Below are positions 43,864 through 55,043 of a stretch of 64,000 bases of DNA, piece by piece. The notes below the pieces were generated by a model, which was not told the origin of the DNA, did not search any database, and saw nothing but the letters and a program-made list of their open reading frames with translations. Position numbers and translations under genes: made by a program. The stretch covers positions 21,263,681 to 21,327,680 of the forward strand of contig OU612071.1 in the NCBI GenBank assembly GCA_914767715.1. The letters run 5' to 3'. Origin of the DNA: Membranipora membranacea (taxonomy: Eukaryota; Bryozoa; Gymnolaemata; Cheilostomatida; Membraniporidae). Each line of letters starts with the position of its first letter. Position 1 is the first letter of the stretch.

Positions 43864-44458
43864 CTCCTTTATCGTGATTAGCTTCATTAGGTTCCTTGTA
43901 TAAGCAGCAGGGTGTAAGTTGGAGACTGGTTGGCATAAGCTCATCCTGAAATGTATATGCCCATCTTGACATGCATAGGCGCATCTTTGAGAGGTGTAGG
44001 CCGCTCTTAAGATATGCAGGCCGTTCTTGGGACTTGTAGGCCGTTCTTGAGACTTGTAGGCTGTTCTCGAGACTTGTTGGACATTCTTGACACGTGTTGG
44101 CCATTCTTGACAGGTGTAGGCCGATCTTGTGACGTGCAGGCTGCTCTTCAAACGTGTAGGCCGCATTTGAGGCATTTAGGCCGCTCTTGAGACGTGTTGG
44201 CCATTCTTGAGACGTGTAGGCCGCTCTTGGGATGTGAAGGTGTGTCTCAAGACACACAGGCTTTTCTTCGAGACTCATCAGCCAATCTCATCATACTAAT
44301 TGGAGTATATTCTCATTCTATCTTGGGGAGTGGAGGAATTTCTACTGTAGCGATTATTTGTCGGATCAGTGACATCACACACCAGATTACGGTTGATTTT
44401 CTCCCAATGATTGATTAACTCATGCAACTTCGACAACAGCAGTGCTGATGATCCAAAT
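43864..44458 (-). ncRNA. Delta exon-like module with 20-bp minisatellite
   Basis: Minus strand: acceptor TTTTTCAG then ATTTGGATCATCAGC, donor AAAGGAG|GTGAGT at 43863. The first 160 bp is homologous to 46906-47072. The rest contains the minisatellite at 43930-44260. A frame of 158 codons starts with ATG at 44278 inside the exon and runs through the repeat and past the donor; it has no known domain and derives mostly from the repeat. Whether it is translated is unknown. Confidence 0.5.
43930..44260. repeat. 20-bp minisatellite (GTAGGCCGCTCTTGAGACGT)
   Basis: About sixteen copies with a strict 20-bp period and point differences. On the minus strand the consensus has no stop in any frame. Since 20 is not divisible by 3, all three frames give the same 20-residue cycle (core RLKSGLHVSRAAYTSQERPT). 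Confidence 0.93.
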
Positions 44459-44805
44459 CTGAAAAACAAATAAATAGAGCAAACCATCAACTGCACTACC
44501 GATAAAGTTGTATTCCATTAAATTTGCATGCATAGAATCATATTTATAATTTTTTTTGCAACCTGACATGGAGGCTGCATAAAATAAAAAAGAGACAAAT
44601 TGTAAATGAGCGGAGCAATATAATCAATGACATTAAAAAGGTTTGCAAAAGCCAAATCACATTGAAATATGCAAGCCAATAAAATGTGGCCAGATTGACA
44701 TGAACAGTGCAAAGCAGTAATCGCATCAATAGTGTCCAAATACTCCATTTTCAGTAAGTAGCATGTGTCCTTCCAAAACAGTAAATCTATTCAGTAGATA
44801 CTCAC

Positions 44806-44930
44806 CTTGTCAATCAATGGATGTCTCTCTCCAGCCCGTCCTGTCCAAGTCCAAGCTCCCTCCTTCGGCAGTTCCTTCCTAATCGAAGCTGAAAAATCAG
44901 CTCTCCGAGTAGGTCTGATTTCCGTTAAAC
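44806..44930 (-). ncRNA. Alpha exon-like module, copy 2
   Basis: Minus strand: acceptor CTGTTTTAG then GTTTAACGGAAATC, donor GACAAG|GTGAGT. One frame is open throughout (core RADFSASIRKELPKEGAWTW), but the corresponding frame in copy 3 has a TGA, so coding function is doubtful. Confidence 0.5.
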
Positions 44931-45292
44931 CTAAAACAGATCGGTAGAATGTTAATAAGTGTATATGTGGTTGTGAAATCGGCTACAAACAATTTTTACC
45001 ATCTGGGTATTGTTGGTAGCAAAATATACCTTGAGCAGAGGGACAATTTCAAATACACTACATATAATTTTTACTCAAAGGTGCTCATGAACTTTTTCAG
45101 TGCGAAAATATTGCATTACTACTTCAGGACAAGCTGCCAAACTTTGAATTGCATGGTTCTTTCAGTAGTCTTTAAGTCTATTAGCCATTTCAATTAAACT
45201 TTTTTATCATATCCAATCATGCTACAGTATCCTTATAACAGAGGCAGAACAACATGAAACATAAAATGTCAATACATGTTTGTTGGGCTTAC

Positions 45293-45442
45293 CTTTGTAT
45301 GCGCATTACTCAGGCCTTTTTGTGGATGAGGAGAGCAATGTCCGAGTATCGATACTGGCTTGTATCCTGCATTGTGCTGAGTGACTTTATTTATATATGA
45401 ATATCCGGCTATCAATCACAACAGTTGTACAGTTATTCAGAC
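45293..45442 (-). ncRNA. Beta exon-like module, copy 2
   Basis: Minus strand: acceptor TTTTTTGCAG then GTCTGAATAAC, donor CAAAG|GTAAGC. Contains AATAAA and stops in all frames. Confidence 0.5.
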
Positions 45443-45873
45443 CTGCAAAAAAAGTACAAAGATCCTCATGACACACTCCTGAATAGGTTATACCTACCAG
45501 CATAAATGTATATGGGTGTAAAAAAAACTGTTGTGAATATGGAGTTAATCTCATCACCAGTGTTAAGCACTCAAAAAAACCTAATGAATTTAGCAACTAT
45601 AGGGTTTAATAGAGATTGCGGCAGGGTTTTATCCAAAACATAGCAGGGAGAGCCCGATTACACCCCTATAATGAAGCATCAAAACATCTGAAAGCCACAG
45701 GCTATCGAGCATCCACAAAAGCAATGAAATTCAAGACTTAATTTGTAATGCATTATGAAGGTCAAAATAGGAAAGCAGCACCAAAGTAATAGAACCTAAA
45801 TGTATCAGCACAGTCAGTTTTCATGTAGAAATCTCACCATAGTATGTGAGGAAACCGCTGTATTGTAACTCAC

Positions 45874-46127
45874 CACATTTATCGGTGGATTGCTTCTTTG
45901 CTCAACTGGTATCCTGTTCTTGTCTTGTCTTCAATGGGGATAATACGATGATTGTATTATCCGAGTACAGGTACCCATAGTACCCATAGAGGCCCTGGAA
46001 AGCAAGTTTGCTCTTGCATCTAATGGTTATCAAACTTGTATGACTGACGAATGAAGTATCCTGTCCATGCAGAGCTTGATAAGGAGACATATATGCACCT
46101 CTATGCAGTGATTATGATGATGATCAG
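45874..46127 (-). ncRNA. Gamma exon-like module, copy 3 (longer)
   Basis: Minus strand: donor AAATGTG|GTGAGT at 45873. The acceptor is probably CATGCAG at 46128. Longer than the other gamma copies because of an internal insertion around TATGGGTACTATGGGTACC. The frame 46090-45902 is open but ends at the TGA also seen in copy 1. Confidence 0.45.
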
Positions 46128-46139
46128 CTGCATGGGCAT

Positions 46140-46298
46140 GTCTTGAGAGACGTGTATCTAGATGCTTAGGCGTGTATTAAGACGCATAGGCCCATCTGCA
46201 AAAGTCTACAAAGGTGTTCTTAGACCATACTTTGGTTCTAACCATTATATGCCGGAAGACTCTGTAGAGCTTGATGCCTCATTGCTCTCAATGAAGAT
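46140..46298 (-). ncRNA. Epsilon exon-like module with short minisatellite
   Basis: Minus strand: acceptor TTTTTCAG then ATCTTCATTGAGAGC. It then shares AACCAAAGTATGGTC and AGATGGGCCTA with 51.8 kb and has about four degenerate 20-bp units (46140-46200). Its donor is unclear. Confidence 0.42.
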
Positions 46299-46471
46299 CT
46301 GAAAAATAAACATAGAACAATTCTCAAAAGGCTGCAACTGCTGAACAAGCTCATAGATTCCATGAAAAGTTAGCATATATTAATATTTATGATAAATAAT
46401 GTTCTCATGTTGCAACAAACAAAATAAACGGAAACTTTTAAGGCCAGAAGTAAAGCTAGTCATATCCATAC

Positions 46472-46552
46472 TTTGATTGATGGCTGTATATAGCTCTCTA
46501 AGTTCCAGATCTATGCGGCATATGTGTATTAGAGCTGTGACACCAATCAGAC
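46472..46552 (-). ncRNA. Beta-like exon module, copy 3
   Basis: Minus strand: acceptor TTTTTTCAG then GTCTGATTGGTGTCACAGC, shared with the acceptor side at 51954. The donor at TCAAA|GTATGG is tentative. Confidence 0.38.
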
Positions 46553-46905
46553 CTGAAAAAAAATGAGTCTGAAAGTCCTCAAAAAGGTGCAACTGCTGAT
46601 CAAAAGTTATTAGGCCCCTACATGTTTATATAATAATTTTATTGACATCAACAATGGACCATTTCTAATGTTCTTTTTTATGTGAACAAAAATAATGTTA
46701 GCATAAATATATGTTTAGAAAGAAAGCAGCGATAATCCTCTGTGATGTAGTAGTCAGATCATTGCATGTGGTTGCAATTTCATGAATAAGATCATGATGG
46801 TAATATGAACACATGTGTCGAATTGACTCCTATTCAGGAAAAAAAAGGATGGAAGATAATGATGGGAGACTATGTAACTTGTAAAGCAATTTATGTCAAA
46901 CTCAC

Positions 46906-47072
46906 CAAAATAATTCGAAGACATTCACATTGTATCTTGAAGAGTGGAGGCATCTTCACCATCACGATCATCGGCTGAACATATGACATTGTACATGAGA
47001 TTATAGCTGATTTTCTCCCAATGAATGTTTAAGCCAAGCAACCTTAACGACAGCAGTGCTTATGATCCAAAT
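46906..47072 (-). ncRNA. Delta exon-like module without minisatellite
   Basis: Minus strand: acceptor TTATTCAG then ATTTGGATCATAAGC, donor side TTTTG|GTGAGT. Matches the first part of the delta module at 44.3-44.46 kb but lacks the repeat. Confidence 0.48.
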
Positions 47073-47627
47073 CTGAATAATAAATAATCAGAACAATTAT
47101 CAACAGCTGCACTGCCGGTACAACTGTAATTATATCACCATCCAAGGAGTTGTAGACCACTATGGAGCAAAATTCATAATTTCTAATTTTTCAACTTGGT
47201 ATGCAAAAATCCGATCGGAAAAGCAAAAAATGAAAGTGAAACAAATCTTGGAAAGAGCCTTGATATAGCAGACAAAATAATCAGTAACAATGTAGGAGTT
47301 GTGTACCAGTTGTGTAAGAAATTACATTGAAGCAGATGTCTCTTCATCAAATATGGGAATATGATGTGAAACTGATGCCTAATGCTGATTGAGATGGTCA
47401 CCCTCTTTTTGAATTTTATTAAATAATTTTTATGCTGTACCATTATATTTATTGTAAATCAGATCAGTAATATACATTTTTCAATCAATCAATCAAAATC
47501 ATCAATCAATCAATCAAATGAGCAAGCCACTTAATGTGGTGACATACAATGCAATGCAGTGATCAACACCGGTGTCCAAATAGAATGTGTCCTATCAGAA
47601 CAGGAAAATCGTTCAGAAGATTCTCAC

Positions 47628-47789
47628 CAGGTCAATCAATGCACGTCTCTCTTAGGCTCGTCCTGTCCAAGCAGCATCTGGATCAGTTCATGTCTTTTCT
47701 TATAAATTGAAAACCATCAGTCCTCTCCTTCTCCTTTCTATTCTCAGCAGAAAGATCAGCTCTTAAAGCAGGTCTGTTTGCCGCTCAAC
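47628..47789 (-). ncRNA. Alpha exon-like module, copy 3
   Basis: Minus strand: acceptor TGATTAAG then GTTGAGCGGCAA, donor GACCTG|GTGAGA. Contains early stops in the frame that is open in copy 2. Intron sequence just upstream of the acceptor (GCTACAACCAATTTATACC, ATCTGGGTATTG) is also shared with copy 2. Confidence 0.48.
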
Positions 47790-48425
47790 CTTAATCAGTG
47801 TGGTAGAATTAACATGTGTAGTTGTGGTTGTGAAATTTGCTACAACCAATTTATACCATCTGGGTATTGCTGGCATGGAAGAATGGAGGATTGTCAGAAA
47901 CTCCACTCAAGCTTTCAAATGAAGCCTATCAGATCAGAACTTCCTATTTACTCCCTAGGGGAAGTAAAAGATGTCCATGAATAAGTTTAACTACCAGCAT
48001 TAAAGTATTCGATTGCAAAACAAATGTGTTGTCTGTGGGAAAAAATTTGGAATGAAACTCATAACCTGTGTTATTCTGTTGGAATTGCATAATATGTTGT
48101 GAGCACTAAGCACTCGAAAAACTTCTAAAAAACATAGCCTCACAACAATTTAAATATGAATAGGCAGCAGGTAGTTTGTCCAAAACTACCTGATAGCAGA
48201 GGTGACATGAAAATTATGTCACTCTTAATAACCAGCCAACTTGTGCCAACCATCATGAAACATCAAAACAGCTGAAAGACCTAGCCATGGGCCATCAAGC
48301 ATCCAAAAAAGCAATGAAATTCAAGGCTTGATTTGCAGTGCTTTACAAAGTCAACCAAGCAAATATCAGCGCAGTCTGCTTTCCTGTAGAAAGTCTCCAG
48401 AAATAACCACTGTAATGTAACTCAC

Positions 48426-48548
48426 CATTATTTCTCAGTGAATCACTTCTTCACTCAACTGGTATCCTGTCCATGCGGTGCTTAGTTAGATGAGGAGACG
48501 TATGTGCAGTTCTGCGCAGTGATCAATTCTGCCCAAGTTGCAGTGTGT
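48426..48548 (-). ncRNA. Gamma exon-like module, copy 4
   Basis: Minus strand: acceptor TTTGTTTCAG then ACACACTGCAAC, donor AATAATG|GTGAGT. Homologous to the other gamma copies through GGACAGGATACCAGTTGAG. Confidence 0.48.
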
Positions 48549-49128
48549 CTGAAACAAAAAAAACAACAAACTAGATGTTTTGACTTTCTTGTACAGTACA
48601 AACACACTTAACCTCAGCATTTTTTTCTGGCTTTAGCACCAATGTTCCAAAAATTGAAGCTAACATTTTCTGCACAATTTTAAAGAAATCGAATCCGAAG
48701 AAAACATACATATATTATAAAAACAAACACAGTCATATTGCAGGTCATACAGCAAGAAGGATGATGGTGACTATGTATACGTATATAAATACATAAATAT
48801 ATTCAATACAAAGACTGAATAATACACCTAGACAGGACACCATATGGAACATAAGCATTGAGGCACTGAGGCATAACGAGGTTACGACGTTGGAAGATGT
48901 TGTGGATTTTGAATTTGAATATTACAATATATTAACCAGCTTGTTGTAAACAGTTTGATACACAATTTAGGCAAAACGATTTCTTGAAGAAGAAATAACA
49001 TCAAGTTTATAACAAGATGCTGCTAAGACTTTCAAATTAAAAATCCGAAGTTATGAATCATCGATAGCACCATTGTTTTTACACCTTGCAATATATATAG
49101 TATATAGTGTTCTGTCCAGATCTATCAT

Positions 49129-49511
49129 TAAAGGGCAACCAAGGTTTCGCAACAATGCATTAATGGGTAGCAAACAATGTGCTGGGCAGCATCAGCTTTG
49201 TGCATTACGCGATGCAAAACTCAAAGTAGTTGCTGACTCTAAGCTGGGTAACACTTCAGTTTAGGGGAGGTTCCAAGACTTTGCTGTAATAATTATAGAG
49301 CACAGGCTAAATAATAACAGGAACAGGAAACTGCTATGTGGTATTCTCTTTTAGCTGAGTTTGAGTGCCTGATGGAAGAAATGTTTCACAAGAATTCTGG
49401 CTGAATAATCATCCGAATTATATTTTGTCTTTTTCCCCATGCAGAAGGTGCAATCTGCTATTAATCAATGGCCATCAATGAGAAGTTGTTTGAAACCTTG
49501 GTTGCACTTTA
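49129..49511. mobile_element. TA-flanked MITE, copy 1
   Basis: The element 49131-49509 (379 bp) has inverted ends AAGGGCAACCAAGGTTTC / GAAACCTTGGTTGCACTT and is flanked by TA on both sides. No coding capacity. It is present in inverse orientation at 50241-50603, 1.1 kb away. Confidence 0.88.
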
Positions 49512-49679
49512 AGTCTACGAATTGATATCAACAAATTCATAGGCCCGATTTATATGTATTTTTAAGCCGAACTGAACACCAGTGTCTTTTTTCCAAGCCA
49601 AAACCAAGCTTTAACATTCAACTAAATCAGCCAAACTCATTAAGACTGCAGTGCAAACAGTCACTTTAACAATACTCAC

Positions 49680-49828
49680 CTCATGTACTGTGATAATCTT
49701 CTTTATTCAACAGGAACCTTGTCTGAGCAGGGTCTACATAGGGACAGTAGTTGGCTCATTGGTTACACTCTGCATAAGATTCCAAGCAATCTCAGCTCTA
49801 TATCATATAGGAGAAGGGCTGTTCAGAC
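49680..49828 (-). ncRNA. Beta exon-like module, copy 4
   Basis: Minus strand: acceptor CTTTGCAG then GTCTGAACAGCCC, donor CATGAG|GTGAGT. Its 3' half (CCTGTTGAATAAAGAAG) resembles the gamma modules (CCAGTTGAGCAAAGAAG), so beta and gamma appear to share ancestry. Has AATAAA and stops in every frame. Confidence 0.5.
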
Positions 49829-50238
49829 CTGCAAAGGTAATAATAAGATGTCCATGACATACTCCTAAATAGGTTACAGGCATACCTACCAGCATTAAAA
49901 GTTTTTGGACTAAAGTGAACTACCAACTTGTTATCTGAGGCTGTGAGTATCGAGTAATTCTCACCTGCTGCAGTTACCGCAAAATTTTTAGTCCTATCTT
50001 ATAATGTGAGTAATGGCACCTTGAACCATGTGTCATCGATTTTATTGAAAACGCAGGGAGGGGGGTCATATTTACTAACCAGCCAACTTGTCCCACTTTC
50101 ATGAAGCATCTAAACGGCTGGAATACCAAGCCATGAGCTATAAATATCAAGCATCCACAAAAGCAGTAGAATTCAAGGCTTGATTTGTAATAGATAGTGA
50201 AGCGTAAAGCATGAAAAGCAACAGAAAGTTAACAAAGT

Positions 50239-50605
50239 TAAAGGGCAACCAAGGTTTCAAACAACTTCTCATTGATCAATAGCAGATTGCACCTTCTGCA
50301 TAGGGAAAAAGACAAATCTAATTAGGATGATTATTCAGCCAGAATTCTTGTGAAACGTTCCATCCGTCAGGTACTCAAACTCAGCTAAAATAGAATACCA
50401 AGAGCAGTTTCCTGTTCCTGTTTTTATTTAGACTGCGCTCTATCATCATTACAACAATGTCTTGTAACCTCCCCTAAACTGAAGTGTTACCCAGCTTAGA
50501 GTCACTACTTTGAGTTTAGCATCGCGTAATGCACAAAGCTGATGCTGCCTGGCACATTATTTACTTCCCATTAATGCATTGCTGCGAAACCTTGGTTGCC
50601 CTTTA
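50239..50605. mobile_element. TA-flanked MITE, copy 2 (inverted)
   Basis: The element 50241-50603 (363 bp), flanked by TA, is the inverse of the copy at 49131-49509, with about 85-90% identity by eye and small indels. It interrupts the region just after a gamma-module intron block, which makes this unit of the exon array longer than the others. Confidence 0.88.
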
Positions 50606-50665
50606 CGCAACCAAAATGTATCACCACTGTCAGCTTTCCTTTAGAAAGCATACAATATAACTCAC

Positions 50666-50782
50666 CACATTCACCAGGCATCCTATCCACAAAGATCAGG
50701 AGACGTATGCACGGGTCTCTTCGGTCATAATGATGATGTGGTACTAGCTGAGTGTTGCTTCGGAATTGCAAGCATTGTGTAC
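50666..50782 (-). ncRNA. Gamma exon-like module, copy 5
   Basis: Minus strand: acceptor CATTTCAG then GTACACAATGC, donor GAATGTG|GTGAGT. Shares the acceptor-side text with copy 2 and the donor-side text with copy 1. Confidence 0.48.
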
Positions 50783-51229
50783 CTGAAATGAAAATGTACA
50801 AACTAAATATTGTATAAATACATGTGGGCAAACTCCCTGTTGATTCTAGCTTTGCCGTTCCAAAAGCCAGAATTGTCAACACCTAGTCTTAAAGAATGCA
50901 AATCCCAAGGAAACATCCACATAATAGAAATTCACACGGCCAGATAACAGTGTGAAACAGAAGCGCTGCAATTTTATCGTACCAGTATAGTTAACAACGA
51001 ATTCACAGGGTCCGTTTGTACGCATTTGAAGCTCGACACCAGGCGTATGAGATACAACAAAATTGGAATTAAGGAAATTCAAGATTTGCCTCTTTTTTGG
51101 ACAAGTATGATACTTTAGAAAGAACTAAGTAACTAAAACCTAATCCTGAAAATTCAACAAAAAATGCCGAATGTGATAACAGCAATAACAGTAAGTGTAT
51201 TAATAATCACCAAACAGGGTCGGGACGTG

Positions 51230-51830
51230 GAGCCTCATTTGCAAAGGCTCGAACGAGATGCGTAGGCGTGTCTGGAGCTGCAGAGGAACATCCTTGAGAT
51301 TCATAGGCCCGTCTTCAGATGAACAGGGTCCTCTCCAGATGTATAAGCCTGTCTTCAGGTGCAAAGGGTTATCTTGAGTTGTATAGGCTTGTTTTTAGAT
51401 ACATAGAACTGTCTTTTAAATGCCCATCTTGAAATGTGTATGCCAGCCTTGAGATGCGTAGGCCAGTCCTGAGATGCATAGTCCAGTTCTGAGATGCGTA
51501 TAGGTCATTCTTGAGACTCTTAGGCCCATCTTGAGATGCAAAGGTGTATCCTAAGATGTGTGGGCTCTGTGCCAATCTTGAGATGTACATGCTGTTCTTG
51601 AGATGCTTGAGCCAGGCTTGAGATGTGGTGTCCTAAGGACTGTAGGCCAATCTGGAGATGCAAAGGCGTATCTTGAAATGCGTAGGCTAATCTTCTTATG
51701 TCAGAAGCTTTTTAAAATGTATTAGCTGTTCTTTTTTTAGGTTAGAACTGTCTTAGATGTCGAGGCATGCTTTGATATGTGCAGGCTGCTGTTGAGACGA
51801 ATAGGCCCATCTTCAAATGTCTACAGAGGT
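51230..51830. repeat. Degenerate 20-bp minisatellite
   Basis: Roughly thirty units with the same period and related sequence to the array at 43.93-44.26 kb, but much more diverged (GGCC often lost). Confidence 0.85.
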
Positions 51831-51954
51831 GTTCGTTGACCATACTTTGGTTCTGATTGTATTAGGCCAGAAAACTCTACAGAGCCAGACGTCTCACAGC
51901 TCTCACTGTTGGTTGTATTTGGCTTTCACATTAAAGCTGTGACACCAATCAGAC
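51230..51954 (-). ncRNA. Epsilon/beta module with long degenerate minisatellite
   Basis: Minus strand: acceptor TTTTTCAG then GTCTGATTGGTGTCACAGC at 51954, then AACCAAAGTATGGTC as in the 46.2-kb module. About 600 bp of degenerate 20-bp units (near CATAGGCCCGTCTTGAGATG) runs to about 51230. No donor is certain. Open frames inside (for example 51590-51369) are repeat translations. Confidence 0.45.
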
Positions 51955-52354
51955 CTGAAAAATAAATATGGAAAAGTTCACAAAAGGCTGTAACACAACA
52001 TTTTTCTACACAATCAAACACCACCTAAACAAGCTCACAGATTCCATGAAAAGTTCATATTATCCATAATACTTGTCGTCAACAATTCATCACTTTTTAA
52101 TGTTTTCATGTGACAAAAAAAGGAATAATATCCAAGGAACTAAACAAAACAATTTAAAAAAGTAAAGTTGAGCAGAGATGGTGCTTTGCAGTTAGCAGGT
52201 GTATCATAGCATGCGGTTGCAGTTTCATGGATTAGATCAAAGTGGTATTTTGCGCAAATATGTCTTATTGACTTTTACGACCTACACAGCATAAAATGGA
52301 TGGAATATAATGATGGCATGTTCAATATTCCTCTGAGGTAGATGTCAAACCCAC

Positions 52355-52493
52355 CAGGTCAATCTAAGGATATTCTTATTTTCTCACTGTATTGAGCAGT
52401 GGAGAAATCTCCATATTCATCATACATGATGAGAATATTAAACAACCAAACATACCAAACAACCCAAAAGACAACAGTGTTTATGAGCCATAT
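52355..52493 (-). ncRNA. Delta exon-like module, copy 3
   Basis: Minus strand: acceptor GTTATTAAG then ATATGGCTC, donor side CCTGGTG|GTGGGT. Homologous to 46906-47072 but more diverged and with a weak donor. Confidence 0.38.
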
Positions 52494-52934
52494 CTTAATA
52501 ACAAATACGTAACGTAGGCCAGAACAGTGTTACCGCAAAGCAATTGTATTTATATCAGCATGCTTTCGAATTTCTCATGGACACAGAGGCTGCAGTTGGT
52601 GAATGGCTTATAGCAGAGCAAAAAACAACAATTTCGGCTCTGCTGCGATGTGATTGTGTTTGTATGGGACGTGGTGTTACTTTGCAGGCTGCGGAAATTA
52701 TATGTTGCTAGTTAGGTATGAGCAAAATAAAAGTAAGGCAAATCATGGAAGAGCAAGCACCTGCTGAATTACTATTAGCAGAACAAAATACTGACCAATT
52801 GTGCTCATCACCTTTTTTTTACAACATCACAAGGAAACAAGCAAGCAGACAGAGGTACATGAACAACGCAATGATGTGATTGACACCCAGCCCAAATACT
52901 TTATGTCAGTGAATAACACTTCAGTAGATGCTTA

Positions 52935-53030
52935 CAATGTCACTGGATGACTCTCTCCGGCCCATCCTGTCCATGCAGCATCTGGATCAGAAGAGCGGCA
53001 CTCTCAGCTCATGCCTTCGCTTATGTACTA
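52935..53030 (-). ncRNA. Alpha exon-like module, copy 4 (partial)
   Basis: Minus strand: donor side GACATT|GTAAGC. Internal text GGATGGGCCGGAGAGAGTC matches copy 2 and GATCCAGATGCTGC matches copy 3. The acceptor is not found; homology fades beyond 53030. Confidence 0.35.
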
Positions 53031-54905
53031 CTGAGTTAACCAGTTGTGAAAGCTCACTGTATTTAATTTTGGGCAGTCTTTATTTAGATGATTAAAATAA
53101 ATATCTCTTTGCTTTCACTTTTCAATACCATCGCTAAAGCATGAAAGCCTGAAGATTTCAAAAGATTATTACGCTTCTCTTTGTTATGTAGCGACCCAAG
53201 CCGACGAGTTACTACCCTGTGTGACAGAGGAATTACAAGCTACAAGTACAGATTAGGATAGAGAAAAGCCTTTGGCATTTTTTATCATCATCATCATTCT
53301 TTTTATAGCATTGAGATTCCATTTCTTGCCGAATCACAAATTGGAACCAAATGTAACACCTCGTTGGTACATTGTCCAATCCTGCTACAACAAAGCATGA
53401 GCGTTGAATTTTAAAATACATTTTCCAGAAAAATTTTTTACGAAATATACATAAAAGATGCATTTACACCAATTAAGAATATTATCATTTATTAACATCA
53501 TATTTTACAATCCAAAATTGGACTGATGAAAAGCTAGCAGCTATTACACATCAATTTTTTTTAAATTTTGACAGTATATTATTTACACTGCTAACTAATT
53601 AGGCTCAATACTCTACCATGACTGGCTAGATAGCGTTTGATCCAATTAGCCAGCAAGCTTAGAGGGAAGATTTTTTTTATGTTGGAGCCAGGCAGCCATG
53701 CTTGGAGTTCCCGGTCTGGGCATTCCCTCCACTCACGAATAACATTGAATCATGGCACAAATGGCATCCTGTAAATTAAGACAGGGCTGCTTGCAAAGAG
53801 AATGGGTGAGATAAAGGGAGAAAAGATGGAGAAAAAGGGAAGTGAGAGGGGGGGGAAGGAAAAGAAGGGAAAGAAAAAACAATGATGGGCAGACTTGAGC
53901 CATCTTATATACATTTTGTGTATTTACCAAAGACTAGTACCTGTTGCACCATTTGGGCAGGTATTATTGTTGTTATCAAAACAGGAATTATGTCGAACGC
54001 AAAAGTAAACTTTATTCTATAGATTTATCTGGTAAATAATTGTTGCGAAATGATGTGAAAACACCGAATTAAAGTGAGTTAAAATTAGGCACCTACAAGG
54101 TTTTTATAATATTAGAATCATGAAAATAAAATAATGTACATGCTTCCGCACTATGTAAAGTGTCTGGGAATACCAATTTAAAATAAGATAAAGTTATCAT
54201 CATAGAATTCCTAAAGTGTATAGTTGAAGTGTATGAAATAGAATAATTGTGATAAGTGATAGTGGAAACGGAGAAAAAAATTCCTGAGATAGAAACCTAC
54301 AAGTTGTCTGTGAGATTAATGAGTTAAATAGTATCCTTAGTTCCAAAAAAGTTGAAATACAAATAAGAATATTGAATATTGGCAACTTACAACACCTCCT
54401 TGGCTTACAACAATGTTTAAAACCACAAGGAGTCTTTCTTGTCACTGTGTTTTTTACACCCGGGATTCTCACCATCTAGTTCTTTTGTCCAGTAGATTCT
54501 GAAGTTCTACACGTTTTGCCCCAGCGTCTGGTGAATTGTGGCTGACCTGGCTGTTGTATCAGTAGCAGTAGAGTCCAGATGAAGCTGAGACAAGGGAAAA
54601 TGAATATATGTAATGTACTGCGTGAATGGTATGAAAGTCCAGTTTAATATCTACTCCATGTATGTTCAAAGTCATGAAATGTGACAGCTGAATGCATCAA
54701 TACCGGCAATGCTGATATCAGCTTCATAATAAACATAATAATACCACCTACAGCAGTAAGTCAAATGTCCTATTAAGTTGTACCAGCTTTACCAATGGGA
54801 GACCCAGTGATCCGCTTCAGTTCATACAACCAGCAGCATGTTTTAATTAGAGGTGTAAAATTTAGCTAGAGTGTAGTTTAACTAGTCTGAGGGTCAATTA
54901 ATGTC
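53031..54905. other. No recognised gene
   Basis: Includes an AATAATATT-rich stretch, a G/A-rich minus-strand-pyrimidine tract at 53800-53880 and AT-rich sequence. No coding sequence or module of the exon array could be recognised. Confidence 0.4.
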
Positions 54906-54906
54906 A

Positions 54907-55043
54907 GCTAGTGCTTAGACCAAGTTTAATCCATTTGCCTGCATTCCAAGTCGCTCCCGATCCACTGGTCTGCGGTGTGACCAGTGGAAGGGAGCAGCAG
55001 GAATGTAGGCAATTGGATTAAACTTGTTCTAGCTAGCACTAGC
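54907..55043. mobile_element. Fold-back hairpin element
   Basis: AAGTTTAATCCATTTGCCTG (left) pairs with the complement of CAGGAATGTAGGCAATTGGA (right). Stems continue through GGGAGC/GCTCCC and CCACTGGT/ACCAGTGG to a 9-base loop, and outward through AGTGCT...AGCACT. A related half-length hairpin (ATGCCTGCATTCCAGG, ACTGG/CCAGT) lies at 42010-42056. Confidence 0.8.

Noticed and set aside
44806-44930. Alpha module as a conserved protein exon
   Set aside because: Open in this copy, but the same frame contains TGA in the 47.6-kb copy, and the beta modules have stops in all frames.
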